A stretch of 64,000 nt of DNA from Mactromeris polynyma. Lineage: Eukaryota > Mollusca > Bivalvia > Venerida > Mactridae. Numbering within the stretch: position 1 is the stretch's first letter; every line of letters starts with the position of its first letter. Position numbers and translations under genes: made by a program. The stretch covers positions 8,247,703 to 8,311,702 of the forward strand of contig JASFXZ010000001.1 of assembly GCA_032209605.1 (NCBI GenBank). Direction: 5' to 3'. Positions 24,651 to 34,915 of the stretch are shown piece after piece. The notes under the pieces are model-generated. The model had not been told where the DNA came from. It did not search any database and saw nothing but the letters and a program-made list of their open reading frames with translations.

Positions 24651-24656
24651 CCCTAG

Positions 24657-24834
24657 TTTAAACCCACCTAAAGACCACTTCAATAATAATACCACCTCAA
24701 AATTTAAGAACACAATTTTCAAGTCAATTTTCACTGTTTTTCTTTTTATTTAACCTCATTATTAAGACCACATCAAGTAGAAGACTATTTTACAAGGGCC
24801 GCAAAGGTGGTCTTATTATTGAGGGTTTACTGTA
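24657..24834 (+). mobile_element. TA-flanked 'CAGTAAAACCTC' MITE, left end damaged
   Basis: The right end is intact apart from one change (GAGGGTTTACTGTA), and the body matches (AAGACCACTTCAATAAT, AAGAACACAATTTTCAAGTC, TTCACTGTTTTTC). The left end reads TTTAAACCCACCTAAAG instead of CAGTAAAACCTCACTTAAAG, and it lies within about ten bases of the end of the 143-bp array. Confidence 0.75.
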
Positions 24835-25203
24835 TATTAATCAAGAGGAAAATGTTCTCTATTTGCATATAACATGAAGCAAGAGTCAATTGGCGCATAT
24901 GTTTAAAATTGAAAACAGAAATATTATTTTATAGAGTCGCACGTTGCTCTAACATTTAATATAAACATTACATATGCATACAATCTGTATTTTATGTATA
25001 ACATGCTATCTTCATCGTAGTTCCGCGTTACAACGTTAATCAAGATCTCCAAGTTTCCAACATACATCTCAAATGAGACATATTGCATTCAATCTTTTCA
25101 AATACAGTTATATGTTGATTTGCTACCATTCAATCTAATTTGATTCAACGATTTTATCACAATATATATCGGTATGACCTTACATAGAATATACAGTGCA
25201 ACA
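24835..25203. other. spacer between MITE and minisatellite
   Basis: AT-rich. Nothing recognised. Confidence 0.5.
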
Positions 25204-25944
25204 TCTCCAGAGCCGCCCTCCATCGAGCAACAACCTCTCCAGAGCCTCCCTCCATCGAGCAACAACCTCTCCAGAGCTGCCCTCCATCGAGCAACAGCCT
25301 CTCCACAGCTGCCCTCCATCGAGCAACAGCCTCTCCACAGCTGCCCTCCATCGAGCAACAAATTCTCCAGAGCCGCCCTCCATCGAGCAACAGCCTCTCC
25401 ACAGCTGCCCTCCAACGAGCAATAACCTCTCCAGAGCCGCCCTCCGACGAGCAACAACCTCTCCAGAGCCACCCTCCATCGAGCAATAACCTCTCTAGAG
25501 CCGCCCTCCATCGAACAACAACCTCTCCAGAGCCACCCTCCATCGAGCAATAACCTCTCTAGAGCCGCCCTCCATCGAACAACAACCTCTCCAGAGCCGC
25601 CCTCCATCGAGCAACAACCTCTCCAGAGCCCCCCTCCATAGAGCAATAACCTCTTTAGAGCCACCCTCCATCGAACAACAACCTCTCCAGAGCTGCCCTC
25701 CATCGAGCAATAACCTCTCTAGAGCCGCCCTCTATCGAACAACAACCTCTCCAGAGCCGCCCTCCATCGAGCAACAACCTCTCAAGAGCCACCCATCATC
25801 GAGCAACGACCTCTCCACAGCTGCCCTCCATTGAGCAACAACCTCTCCAGAGCTGCCCTCCATCGAGCAATAACCTCTCCAGAGCCGCCCTCCATCGAGC
25901 AACAACCTCTCCAGAGCCATCCTCCATCGAGCAACAACCTCTCT
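25204..25944. repeat. GC-rich 32-bp minisatellite, about 23 units
   Basis: The unit is 32 bp: CTCCAGAGCCGCCCTCCATC followed by GAGCAACAACCT. The array is much richer in G+C than its surroundings and its plus strand is C-rich. Variants are organised: GAGCAATAACC units start at 25481, 25545, 25641, 25705 and 25865, always a multiple of 32 apart, and they alternate with GAACAACAACC units, giving 64-bp higher-order blocks. Because 32 is not a multiple of 3, each frame cycles through all three phases and reads as a 32-residue periodic peptide. The long frames here (for example minus 25098-25703) are consequences of the repeat, not evidence of a gene. Confidence 0.95.
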
Positions 25945-26543
25945 TTAAAAAGAGTGTCAAGTTTTCATGTAGTATGAGTATACGGTTATGTTAGCATCTC
26001 ATCTCCAGAGCAGCGGCCTTTATACAACGGGCAAAAGGTGCGTCTCCGAAAAGGGTTTGCGCTGGGGAGGTAACTCTGTACATTTTTATTACGTAACACT
26101 ATCACGTATTTAAATGGAACAGCACCCAAAGGTAGTTTGTAAGCCTAACACATCGTCAAGTAGTTACAGCTAATTAGAGACGGAATTTGGTTATACGTAC
26201 CTACTAAACTTTTACTATGACTAGGTATTATCTCAGTCGTCCCTCAGAGTGTACGTTAAGTATGCAAATTGTTTATACCCAGATGACCGTATATAAACGC
26301 GTATAAAACCGAAACTTTCAGAGGGCACATTACTTATGGAAATACGATAATTTCGCTTGAGTTATTAAGTACGACCATAATTAATTAATCACGGTATGTA
26401 ATAACTGTATGGGTCAATGTATCGACTGTTTCAGTTTAACGGTTTTAAAACAGTTCAAAAATGGTTTCTTACACGTTTGTTTAGATAGCTTTTTTGCAAT
26501 AAATGAAAACCATAGCAATATGGCGACGGTCAAGTTCAGCGCC
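25945..26543. other. unannotated stretch
   Basis: No gene recognised. Plus and minus open frames at 26409-26606 overlap each other and end in the repeat that follows. Confidence 0.5.
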
Positions 26544-26907
26544 ATTCTCGACAGCTCTCGGATATTTCCGTACAACTTCGTTACTCTAAGAAAGAACATC
26601 CTCTAGTGCATGTCAGGCGGAGCACTATGTGGCAAAATTCAACATTTTGTGCGGTCAAAATATAGATCTCGTAAAACGGGTTTATAACTTCAATAACTTC
26701 GATAAATTCACATAAGAAATGGATTATCATTGTCATTTATAGTTAAAAACTCAGTCTTCATATAGCTTAAATATGAGATTCTAATATCGTTTCATCAGCA
26801 CTCCAGCGCTCACGCCGCCATATTGGTTACATGATATTCGAATGTTTTGCCGAAAATAGTGCCTTACGAACATCCGAGGCACTGGACGTAGTTGGCCGTG
26901 GTTTTCC
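26544..26907 (+). repeat. 0.37-kb interspersed repeat, copy 1 (inverted partner at 31478)
   Basis: The whole segment matches the reverse complement of 31478-31849, with scattered substitutions and small indels. Shared blocks include ATTCTCGACAGCTCTCGGAT, AACATCCTCTAGTG, AAAATTCAACATTTTGTGCG/GTC and TCCGAGGCACTGGACGTAGT. Both copies stop matching at the same outer and inner points, so this is a discrete element and not a longer inverted duplication. Near its ends CTCGGATATTTCCGTA and, on the other strand, CTCGGATGTTCGTA form an imperfect inverted pair, consistent with an old MITE. No coding content. Confidence 0.75.
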
Positions 26908-27298
26908 AGCGCAGGAATGTTACCGACAAATGACCGTGACAATGGCGAGATGTCTTATAAAACACCGTGTTATACACACTTGAGTTATGATTGTAGCAGA
27001 CCTTCAAATCCATGTTGAAAGCATCGCCTCTCAATGTACGCTTCTTAACGATTTAACCAAGATTTCTTCCAAGTTATGTATCTGTATGAATTTAACGCCT
27101 GGCTAGCACTGAACACCACCAACCGTAGATCGCGAGTTGTATTGAAAACGATTATCGAGTAGAATCGAATACTCATCGCTAACTATTACAGGCCTGTGAA
27201 AATCAGTGTAAAGATTGACTCGAGGACGCTAGACATGTTCGATGTATTGCGGTCTTTGTGCTATTTAAAATCTTTCCGGTACTTCCAGTGATTGGTAG
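26908..27298. other. unannotated stretch
   Basis: Nothing recognised. Confidence 0.5.
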
Positions 27299-27594
27299 CG
27301 GATCCGTGGTCCAGTGGTAACGCGCTGGACTTGTACTCCAGGGATCGCTGGTTCGATTCCCCGCTCCATCACTGATAGTACTAACAGTCTTTCGGACGAG
27401 ACTTTAAAAACCGAGGTCCCGTGTATGATGCTTTACATCGAGCACGTAAAAGAACCAGGGGTGCTTCTGGAACTGGGGCATCTCCTGTATCATGCACTAT
27501 CCTCCAAAAATCTAATATGACTAATATTCTTCTGGAGGCGTCGCCCATGTGGGAAACCGGTGGCGACGATAAATAAACGCAAATACAAACAAAT
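27299..27594 (+). mobile_element. tRNA-derived SINE with Meta-domain-like centre
   Basis: The head carries a good A box (TGGTCCAGTGG) and B box (GGTTCGATTCC). An anticodon stem CTGGA/TCCAG closes a loop with TGT (Thr-like). The acceptor and T stems do not pair, so it is not a functional tRNA. The body CGGACGAGACTTTAAAAACC then GAGGTCCCGTGT at about 27392-27423 resembles the Meta-domain described from MetaSINEs across animals, from memory. A region of CACGTAAAAGAACCAGGGGT follows, then an A-rich tail (ATAAATAAACGCAAATACAA). The plus-strand frame over it is not a gene. Confidence 0.75.
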
Positions 27595-28082
27595 CCAATG
27601 ACTCAAGAGTGTTAATGATTTAAATGAGCTTGGTTTGACTGTATAAAACGTTCTGACAAGAGTGTGTATGTTATACACTGGTAAAATGTATTGTTATTTA
27701 ATATTTTCAAAATGCTGTTTCAATGTTGCTTTTGAATTAGGACCTTAAACAATTTCATATCCTGGATAAAATGATCGTGAAAGTTTATAGAAGGAATGAT
27801 GTTACCTGCTTGTAATCTTTAGTGTCATGCATTTGTGCATTTGAATCACAAACGTTGTTTTAGTGTATCTAGTACGAAACTGAAAACATTGCGATGGAGG
27901 ATCGAAATGCCCTCTTCGATTTATTCGATTATCGATTATGTTTTGAGTTCTATTTTACAGCGATAATCGCGAGTACGAGCATATCGCGCGATTTTTATAT
28001 AGAACAGAACGATTCGGATAGGGCAAAACGTCAAAGCCATCTCGGGTTAAATCCATTCTTGAAACTGAAACTGACATGCACC
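27595..28082. other. unannotated stretch between two SINEs
   Basis: Nothing recognised. An open frame starting at 27894 runs into the following SINE and is probably fortuitous. Confidence 0.5.
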
Positions 28083-28275
28083 GTCTCACGTGGCCGAGTG
28101 GTTAAAAACGCGCCTTATGGGCGGGAGGTCGAATGTTCGAATCTGGGTAGGTGTCCGTTCTGATATGGCCGATCGGTAAGCCGCCAGCTAGTTAAATAAT
28201 GGTTACCGTGTGCCTACCTGCCTTGTGCCTAGCATTAGGATAGAAATTGTGAAGTAATTGTGCTCAAAAAACAAT
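28083..28275 (+). mobile_element. tRNA-derived SINE (Leu/Ser-like head)
   Basis: A box TGGCCGAGTGG and B box TGTTCGAATCTGG are well preserved and about 40 bp apart. The head resembles a type-II (Leu/Ser) tRNA but cannot fold fully. The body has TGCCTTGTGCCTAGCATTAG, comparable to the GCGCTAGGCACGCAGTAT block of the SINE at 53524. It ends near an A-rich stretch (CTCAAAAAACAATTTTA). Confidence 0.65.
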
Positions 28276-31200
28276 TTTACAGATTTTGCAGTTTGCTTAT
28301 GATACCGACACGAAAATTTAAAGTTATGTTGAAAAATGCTACACAAATCGTAGCAAAAAATATGTATCAGCGTCAAACAAATACTTTAAAATTTGCCAAC
28401 AAGTGAAAATGAAAAACTAACTCTTACATTACAAAAAAAATGTTGAAGTTTTAAGCGGAACGCATTCTGTATTTCTAAAAGACAACACTAGTCAGTAATT
28501 ATATAAATACGCCAAGACGTGGGTGATAATTGTTCCTTCAAATCGGTAAATAATGATGATTAATTTTCATGATTTTTAGGGCCAGTTCAGTTTTTGATAT
28601 TTTTACCAAGATTTTGATCATTGTTATATTCAGTTAATCAGCGATAACTTCGCCAAATGTGTCTGAATTGTGTATTTATACATTTAAGTGAACCACTCCA
28701 ATACTACAACAAATGTACTTGTATGAATGTGACATAGATTAGTTTAGATAAAGTTTAAGTTCATTGTATTGTATGCAAATATGCAACATCTCAAACATCT
28801 GATTAGCGAGAGGAAATTTTAGTAAAAAAACAAATATCCGCGCCGAATATTGTCCAAATTGCTTCAAATTCAATGACCAAACATATTCATTCCAAATTCG
28901 GCGCAAGAATAAAATGGTTTGATTATCGAATGTTGATGTATTTGTATATGTTTATGTAAAGCAAATGCGAGAATTTTGGATAGCATAATGATAAGTTTTA
29001 CATTGCGATGTTGATCAAATAAATCATTTCAACTAGTTTGACCACAAAGCAGTGAAATAATAATGACAATAACAGCGTACCTGAAACAATTCTAAATTTA
29101 AAAAAAAATTTTTTATACCTATTTTCAAATTCCGAAACAAATACCTTAACACGTGTTCAATTGGCTCTCATTTTTCTGCGATGTTATCTAGGTAATATCA
29201 TTATTGAAGTAATGTCATTTAATATATGTACGCACGTTTCTTTAAGTAAGCTTTCCGGCTGTAATATATTTATGCACGTACGTGTTGACATGCAAAAACA
29301 ATAAACATAACACTTATACAACACATGTTGTTTTGTTTTCCTAGTAAGATAACATTGACGTAATCATCAGCTATCGAACTATACCATCGGTGATATGTTG
29401 ATTATGCGCACATGACACTGTGGTGTTGTCGTCTCATTTATGCAATATATTCGTATTTTAAGACAATGACAAGATTTATTTGAATCGTGTTGCAGCATAT
29501 ACATCTTCTATTAACTAACAATGACAACACAATGAATATTTGAAAAGGATTATAATGGCAACATTGCAGAGTAAGCAAATATTTTGAATTAGCGAGAGAG
29601 AAATTCTAGATACATCTCATCCTAACCAGACACGGCCTAATATTGTCTAAACATGAAACCGTACCTCAAACACACGGAATAAAAGACGGACATAACCCGG
29701 CATTTATTGGAGTAGAAACAGAGCAATACGCTTACATACTTTTAAAACACTGTCATAACAGCAAAAAACAATACTGATCTAAGTCCCAGTATTTTTTATT
29801 GAACCTGTGTAAAATATGTTAATACATTAAGAAACATTGTCTCTAAAAGTTCTTTACAGTCAAAAAGACTCACCGATGATCTAATCTAAATACACAAAGA
29901 ACGATAGTATCGACTTATCAATCAATGAAATTTAATTCTGCATGACCCAGGAATGAAAATGACGTCAGTGCCAATAGTAAGTGTAAATTATGCTTTGAAG
30001 AAGTATACTATGACTACAAACGGTTAGATAAATCAATCTGACTTTAAATTTTCAGACCATAAAAACCAAGAGTATAAGCAAACGTTTTTACTCTGCAATA
30101 AGTTTACCTTTCACTGTAGCTTAACACAAGCTGATCCAACGAGTTCTTAAAAACTGAAACGATATCAACAATTATTCCCTAGGGTAAGAACCAATACCGT
30201 ATGAATTTTTAAATCAAGTATTATAACACAGTTTGAAACACACGCAGATGTATCCACAAAAAAATACTCCGAGATTTAAAGAGAAATCTCCAGTACTTTT
30301 TGGTAACAGTATTCAACAATAGAGTTCCAAATTTTCCACCACTGACGCTGCCTGGTCGACTAATCAATGCCTTAAGGCAGCTGATCTATAGACAAAATGA
30401 TATAATAATGGTAAGCTTTAATGGTACATAATGCGTAATATCAATTCATCAAGTACTTAGATTTTGAACGGTGCGCAAGCAACGCAACATTTGGTTTTGA
30501 GAATAGAATTAAAGAATTTCTCTGAATCAATTAATTGATTGTTTTTATATTATACTTACGGTTCCCTGTGGAATTAGCTTTAACATTATCTGAGAGAGTT
30601 TACATAACTTGTACCAATTCTTTGTTTTGATAGATATATTTATACTATAATTGGACATACGGTGGTTAGATTATTGGTTTTATTCCAGGCAAACAGTAGT
30701 CGATGCCAAAATGGTGTCAACAAAATGACAGAAATCAGGAATTTATTCTGTGCATTAGAATACATATATCCCATTTAAGGCTCTGTAGGCTAAACAACTT
30801 GTTTCCACTTCTGCAGACTTTGAAGCGGAATGAGCTAAATTTACCGAAGTAAACACTGAAGTGGGACCATGAGTAGATGCTGATAACACGTTTACTTGAC
30901 TAACATGGTGCTTTCGATACTTGAGTAAATAAACTGCCTACTTAATTAAAATCTATCGTCCTCCATGACGATCAAATGTTTCTTTTTTCTTTGATTTTCT
31001 CCGACTGAGTGTGATTACAAGGCGTCCTAACTGAAATTTACGCCACAGAATAGGGGTAATTATGTCTTAACTAAGACATGTTACTTTTGTTCAAAATAAG
31101 TGTTTGGTTGTGAAGTCAGGAGAAGGAAAAAGAATTTCAAGATTTTTTGTGATGGATGCCTTTGATCACAAACAAACGAAATAAGGCAGACATATGACGG

Positions 31201-31477
31201 TTCTGTGCGTTATGCCTACCAGCACCAACATAGCGATATAACGGCGCGGGGGTAACATGTGGTCACTTGTGTAAGCCCGGTATGTATACCGACTGTTTCA
31301 ATGTCGTGAGACCGTTGTGTCGCTAACATTTTCTTCATGTTTAATTATGGTACACTGCTATTTTGTCCACCAAATCTCTCCTTTCAAGTGTTTTTGCTGT
31401 AGCCCTGCGAATGTGTTCTTCCTATAGATACACTTTCTGACCTATATTATTCATCTACTGATGCCCTTACATCATTC
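28276..31477. other. long unannotated stretch between inverted repeat copies
   Basis: AT-rich, no gene recognised. It holds a 9-bp stem (GCGCCGAAT at 28840, ATTCGGCGC at 28896) around a 47-base loop, and a perfect CRE octamer TGACGTCA at 29960-29967. Confidence 0.45.
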
Positions 31478-31849
31478 GGAAAACCTCGGCCAACTACGTC
31501 CAGTGCCTCGGATGTTCGTATGGCACTACTTTTCGGAAATACCATTCGAATATCATGTAAACAATATGGCGGTGTACTGAACGCTGGATTTCTGATGAAA
31601 CGGGATTAGAATCACATATTTAAGCTATATGACGACTGAAATAGGTGAGTTTTTAACTAGAAATGACAACGAGAATCCATTTCTTACGTGAATTTATTGC
31701 AGTTATTGAAGTTAAATCCGTTTTACGAGAACTATTTTTTGACCGCACAAATGTTGAATTTTGCCACAAAGTGCTCCGCCTTACATACACTAGAGGATGT
31801 TCGTAGAGTAACGAAGTGGTACGGAAATATCCGAGAGCTGTCGAGAATA
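31478..31849 (-). repeat. 0.37-kb interspersed repeat, copy 2 (inverted)
   Basis: Minus-strand copy of the element at 26544-26907. It starts GGAAAACCTCGGCCAACTAC and ends near TCCGAGAGCTGTCGAGAAT. Compared with copy 1 it has several small indels (for example near 31640, where an extra AATAGGT is present), so the two copies are not a recent duplication. The candidate exon at 32041 lies about 190 bp beyond it. Confidence 0.75.
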
Positions 31850-32040
31850 GCCCGATAAGAAGTGTATGTGATAGGATGATAATATCTGAATCAGAACAGG
31901 GCTATGACCAGGTTTACTAGAGCCATAACTTATATGATTGCATCTAAGACGGAAATACTTATATAGTTATTATCCAATAGCACTTCTTTGTCGCCGATGA
32001 AACAAGCATTTAGTGAAACCGATAAATACTCTCGGGTCAG

Positions 32041-32313
32041 TTTTTGAAGGACCGTGATGGTTTTGAGGCAATTAAACTATTGCAAATGACAATGTTTACA
32101 CATGAATGTGGATGTTTTTATTTGAAACCTAAGTTATTACGATCGGTATTTCCAGCCATTGCTAACTATCTGATTGTCACTTTAATACCTTCAATACGGA
32201 TGAGGAAAGTCTGTCAGTCAGACAAAAGGTGGCGACTCTATGCTCTCCGTTTGGGGACTCATAAAACGTATTACGGAATGGCCTCTCATTTACAATTACA
32301 TTCAATTCCATAA
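32041..32313 (+). CDS. candidate terminal exon, gustatory-receptor-like (low confidence)
   Basis: An open frame of 90 codons ends in TAA. An in-frame stop lies just upstream at 32023, and an acceptor-like CTCTCGGGTCAG ends at 32040, so an exon would begin in phase 0 at TTT TTG AAG. The first half of the peptide contains THECGCFYLKPKLLRSVF followed by the hydrophobic PAIANYLIVTLIPSI. This resembles the last membrane segment of insect-type gustatory receptors and their invertebrate relatives: a Gly two or three residues before an aromatic, then Leu-x-x-x-Leu-Leu-x-Ser, then Tyr-Leu-(hydrophobic)n. Those genes commonly have a phase-0 intron before this exon. The tail after SIRMRK is basic and unusual, the canonical TYxxxxxQF ending is absent (NYLIVTLIP here), and I found no upstream exons. 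It may be a chance frame or a relic. Confidence 0.22.
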   Translation, partial: FLKDRDGFEAIKLLQMTMFTHECGCFYLKPKLLRSVFPAIANYLIVTLIPSIRMRKVCQSDKRWRLYALRLGTHKTYYGMASHLQLHSIP

Positions 32314-32853
32314 CGACATTAGGAAGAAGGGTGTATATGTTATCCTTTTTAAAACTTTCACGTGTTGTACAAAATATTCGGATTATAAGCTAGAATTTGA
32401 AATTTATATAGAATATATACTATTATAATGTACACGACGTTAAAACACACAGATCAGTTGAATTGACAGTCGCGAAAATACAAAATCGATTTGATATTTA
32501 ACAGATCCATGATGAACACTGAGTTCTTTGCATTAGGCCATATACATTTACACTTCCTGCATTTATCATCATTAGTACAATCCGTGGACTCTTCTCTGTA
32601 ATTATTCACTTTAATACAATATAGTACAAAAACTGGCCAGCGCCTCTTGATTAATGCTACAATTGTGTTGGAACATGATCATTTATGGATCAGTTGTTAC
32701 CACTGGTCACGCACGTCAATAAAATCAAATTATTCTACGCTATAATACATGAATATGTTGATCATTTCATATTCGCAGCACACATGCTTATCGTAATAGT
32801 ATTGAATATTTAAGTAGCGTACGGCAACGTGACCGCTAATGATATTTTGTTAT
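32314..32853. other. unannotated stretch
   Basis: AT-rich. Nothing recognised. Confidence 0.5.
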
Positions 32854-33163
32854 TTTTCACGTGTATGTCGTTTTGCTTATGTTTTCACGCATAAGTCGTT
32901 TTGCCTATGTTTTCACGCTTATGTCGTTTTGCCTATGTTTTCACGCTTATGTCGTTTTGCCTATGTTTTCACGCTTATGTCGTTTTGCCTATGTTTTCAC
33001 GCTTATGTCGTTTTGCCTATGTTTTCACGCTTATGTCGTTTTGCCTATGTTTTCACGCTTATGTCGTTTTTACCTATGTATTCACGCTTATGTCGTTTTT
33101 ACCTATGTTTTCACGCTTATGTCGTTTTTACCTATGTTTTCACGTTTGTGTCGTTTTGCTTAT
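32854..33163. repeat. 28-bp minisatellite, about 11 units
   Basis: The unit is CTTATGTCGTTTTGCCTATG followed by TTTTCACG. The first eight units are 28 bp. The last three are 29 bp, with GTTTTTACC replacing GTTTTGCC, so length variants are confined to the right end. The edge units differ most (TGTATGTCG at the left, CGTTTGTGTCG at the right). Three overlapping plus-strand frames of 92-108 codons read through it as a 28-residue period; this follows from the repeat length and is not evidence of a protein. Confidence 0.95.
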
Positions 33164-34506
33164 AGTATTTAAAATTTAAAAAAAAAACATCAGGTTCGAA
33201 AATGCATATTTATATCTTGTTTCACCACTTGTTTCCTATTAATACCCAGTTCGAATGAATCTAAATTACTCTCTTTATTTAAATGCAAATGGCATTTAAA
33301 ATAATGTAAGGAGCGATCTTTCAAAAATAATATGGATTCGAACCTAGCGCAGAACAGCGGCGTCAAGCGTAAAAAAAGCAGACGAGAAGTGTTTACAAGT
33401 CTGGTCCACAAGTTTAAATAACAATACATAATGCTGACATATCTTGTCAGAATCACTTTCTTCTTGGCAAAACCTCATATTGTGAACAAACCACCCTGCA
33501 CTCTATCTGGAAACTGACAAGCAAAGCTGGCACCAAAATAACTCTTAAAGTTACATACAGGAATAAATTTTAAAAGCTCGTCTTATATTCGTGTTAATTT
33601 AACCAGTCGGGTACTAAATAAAGCCTGCAAACTATAAAATTCATCACACAGTCAGCGTGAATCAATTTTTTGTTTTTACGGAATTTTGACGTCTGGTGGA
33701 ATATTCTCAAAATCGGTAATTAGAGTCTGATCACTAAGCAACAGTATGGGAAACCAATTGTGAATTTCACGAATAGACGATACTGAAGTAAAATTTAGAC
33801 TTACGTGTCGACGTATTTGTAAAGACACGGAAAAATAATTATTCTATGACCTAAATACATTTTGTCTTTACGAAGTGGCTTTGTTATTACATTGTTCTGA
33901 AACGAAAATAGCAAAACGATGCACTTCCTGAAAGTATAGAATTGTTACAAAAAAGCTTCCATGAACAAAACTAATTTGCGTGGAATTACTATAAGGTATT
34001 CTAGCCAAAGACGGGGTAATGTCCAATTAAATCTAAAACAGCAGACAAGTTGATTTAATTACTCATTGTCTCTGCTGTTACAGAGAGCGTCACTGCCTTA
34101 ATGTTTCAATGTATCTAAACATTTCTGTCTTGTCTGTAAATATACAATGTTTGCTGGTAAACAAAAACACACAAGATCAGCAGAAGAATACATGACTGCC
34201 ATCTGACATGTTTACAAACTACAATTACACTGAGTTGATGAGTTGAAACAGAAGCGACCTTACACACACGTAGTCAAGAAGACAACAATGTGATCTAGGT
34301 AGCTTCTTTTTGAGCTTGAAATCTTGAAAACTACACAGCACAAATTAACCGATTTGAAATGAAATGTGCCAAGAAGGTAAGATGGTCACAAAAATACGAT
34401 TGTACAAGTAGTCCTTTAGAAGATTTGTTTATTGGTATTTGATATAACTATATCTAAACGTTAGCACATGTATTACACAAAAGTTAAATTACTAGTATTT
34501 TACAGC
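33164..34506. other. unannotated stretch
   Basis: AT-rich. Nothing recognised apart from an isolated B-box-like GGTTCGAATCC on the minus strand at about 33333-33343. Confidence 0.5.
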
Positions 34507-34671
34507 TACAGTAAAACCTCACTTAAAGACCACCTCAATAATAAGACCATACTTTTCAAGTCCATTTTCACTGCTTTGCTCTTTATTCAACCTCGATATT
34601 AGGACCAAGTGAATAAGAAGACCAATTTTCAATGGTCCCATAGGTGGTCTTATTATTGAGGTTTTACTGTA
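34507..34671 (+). mobile_element. TA-flanked 'CAGTAAAACCTC' MITE, compact copy
   Basis: Terminal repeats TACAGTAAAACCTCACTTAA and TTGAGGTTTTACTGTA are intact, both bounded by TA. At 165 bp it is the shortest copy with two intact ends. It has one AAGACCACCTCAATAAT unit at the left against several in the 21832 copy, and it lacks the AAGAACACAA block. Confidence 0.85.
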
Positions 34672-34830
34672 ATTCAAAGTGACATCAAACTCCTTTTTGG
34701 TCCTTAGCGAATAATAAAACATTCATGATTTACGAACCATGTGTTAAATGTCTATAAACCTCTATGTGTTACAAAACATATTATCTATTAAATAGATATA
34801 TTATATATCTTAAAATACTTAATATTCAAA

Positions 34831-34915
34831 GAGAGAGAATACGTAACTACAGGGAACGCCACATACACAAGACAGTGCCCCCTCAAGCCGTAAATAGTGT
34901 TTCCCTTACACAAAA
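34831..34915 (-). repeat. unclassified interspersed repeat, minus copy
   Basis: Read on the minus strand, GGGGGCACTGTCTTGTGTAT, then GTGGCGTTCCCTGTAGTTAC, then TATTCTCTCTCT. The same order of motifs occurs at 36187, 44590 and 54768. No family is recognised. Confidence 0.6.

Noticed and set aside
25098..25703. 201-codon minus-strand open frame
   Set aside because: It lies almost wholly in the 32-bp minisatellite; the same periodic reading appears in several frames on both strands, so it follows from unit length.
25204..25944. CRISPR-like array
   Set aside because: Repeats are contiguous 32-bp units with no unique spacers, and the context is animal nuclear DNA.
27299..27373. Functional tRNA-Thr gene
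   Set aside because: A and B boxes and the anticodon arm are present, but the acceptor and T stems do not pair, and a SINE body follows.
26544..31849. A single 5.3-kb transposon with 0.37-kb terminal inverted repeats (Polinton- or foldback-like)
   Set aside because: No coding sequence between the arms and no flanking duplication; the intervening DNA holds unrelated SINEs. Two independent insertions explain it more simply.
32839..33165. 108-codon plus-strand frame rich in Phe, Cys and Leu
   Set aside because: Produced by the 28-bp minisatellite; three overlapping frames give the same 28-residue period.
33333..33343. tRNA or SINE from a lone GGTTCGAATCC on the minus strand
   Set aside because: No A box at the right distance and no recognisable SINE body.
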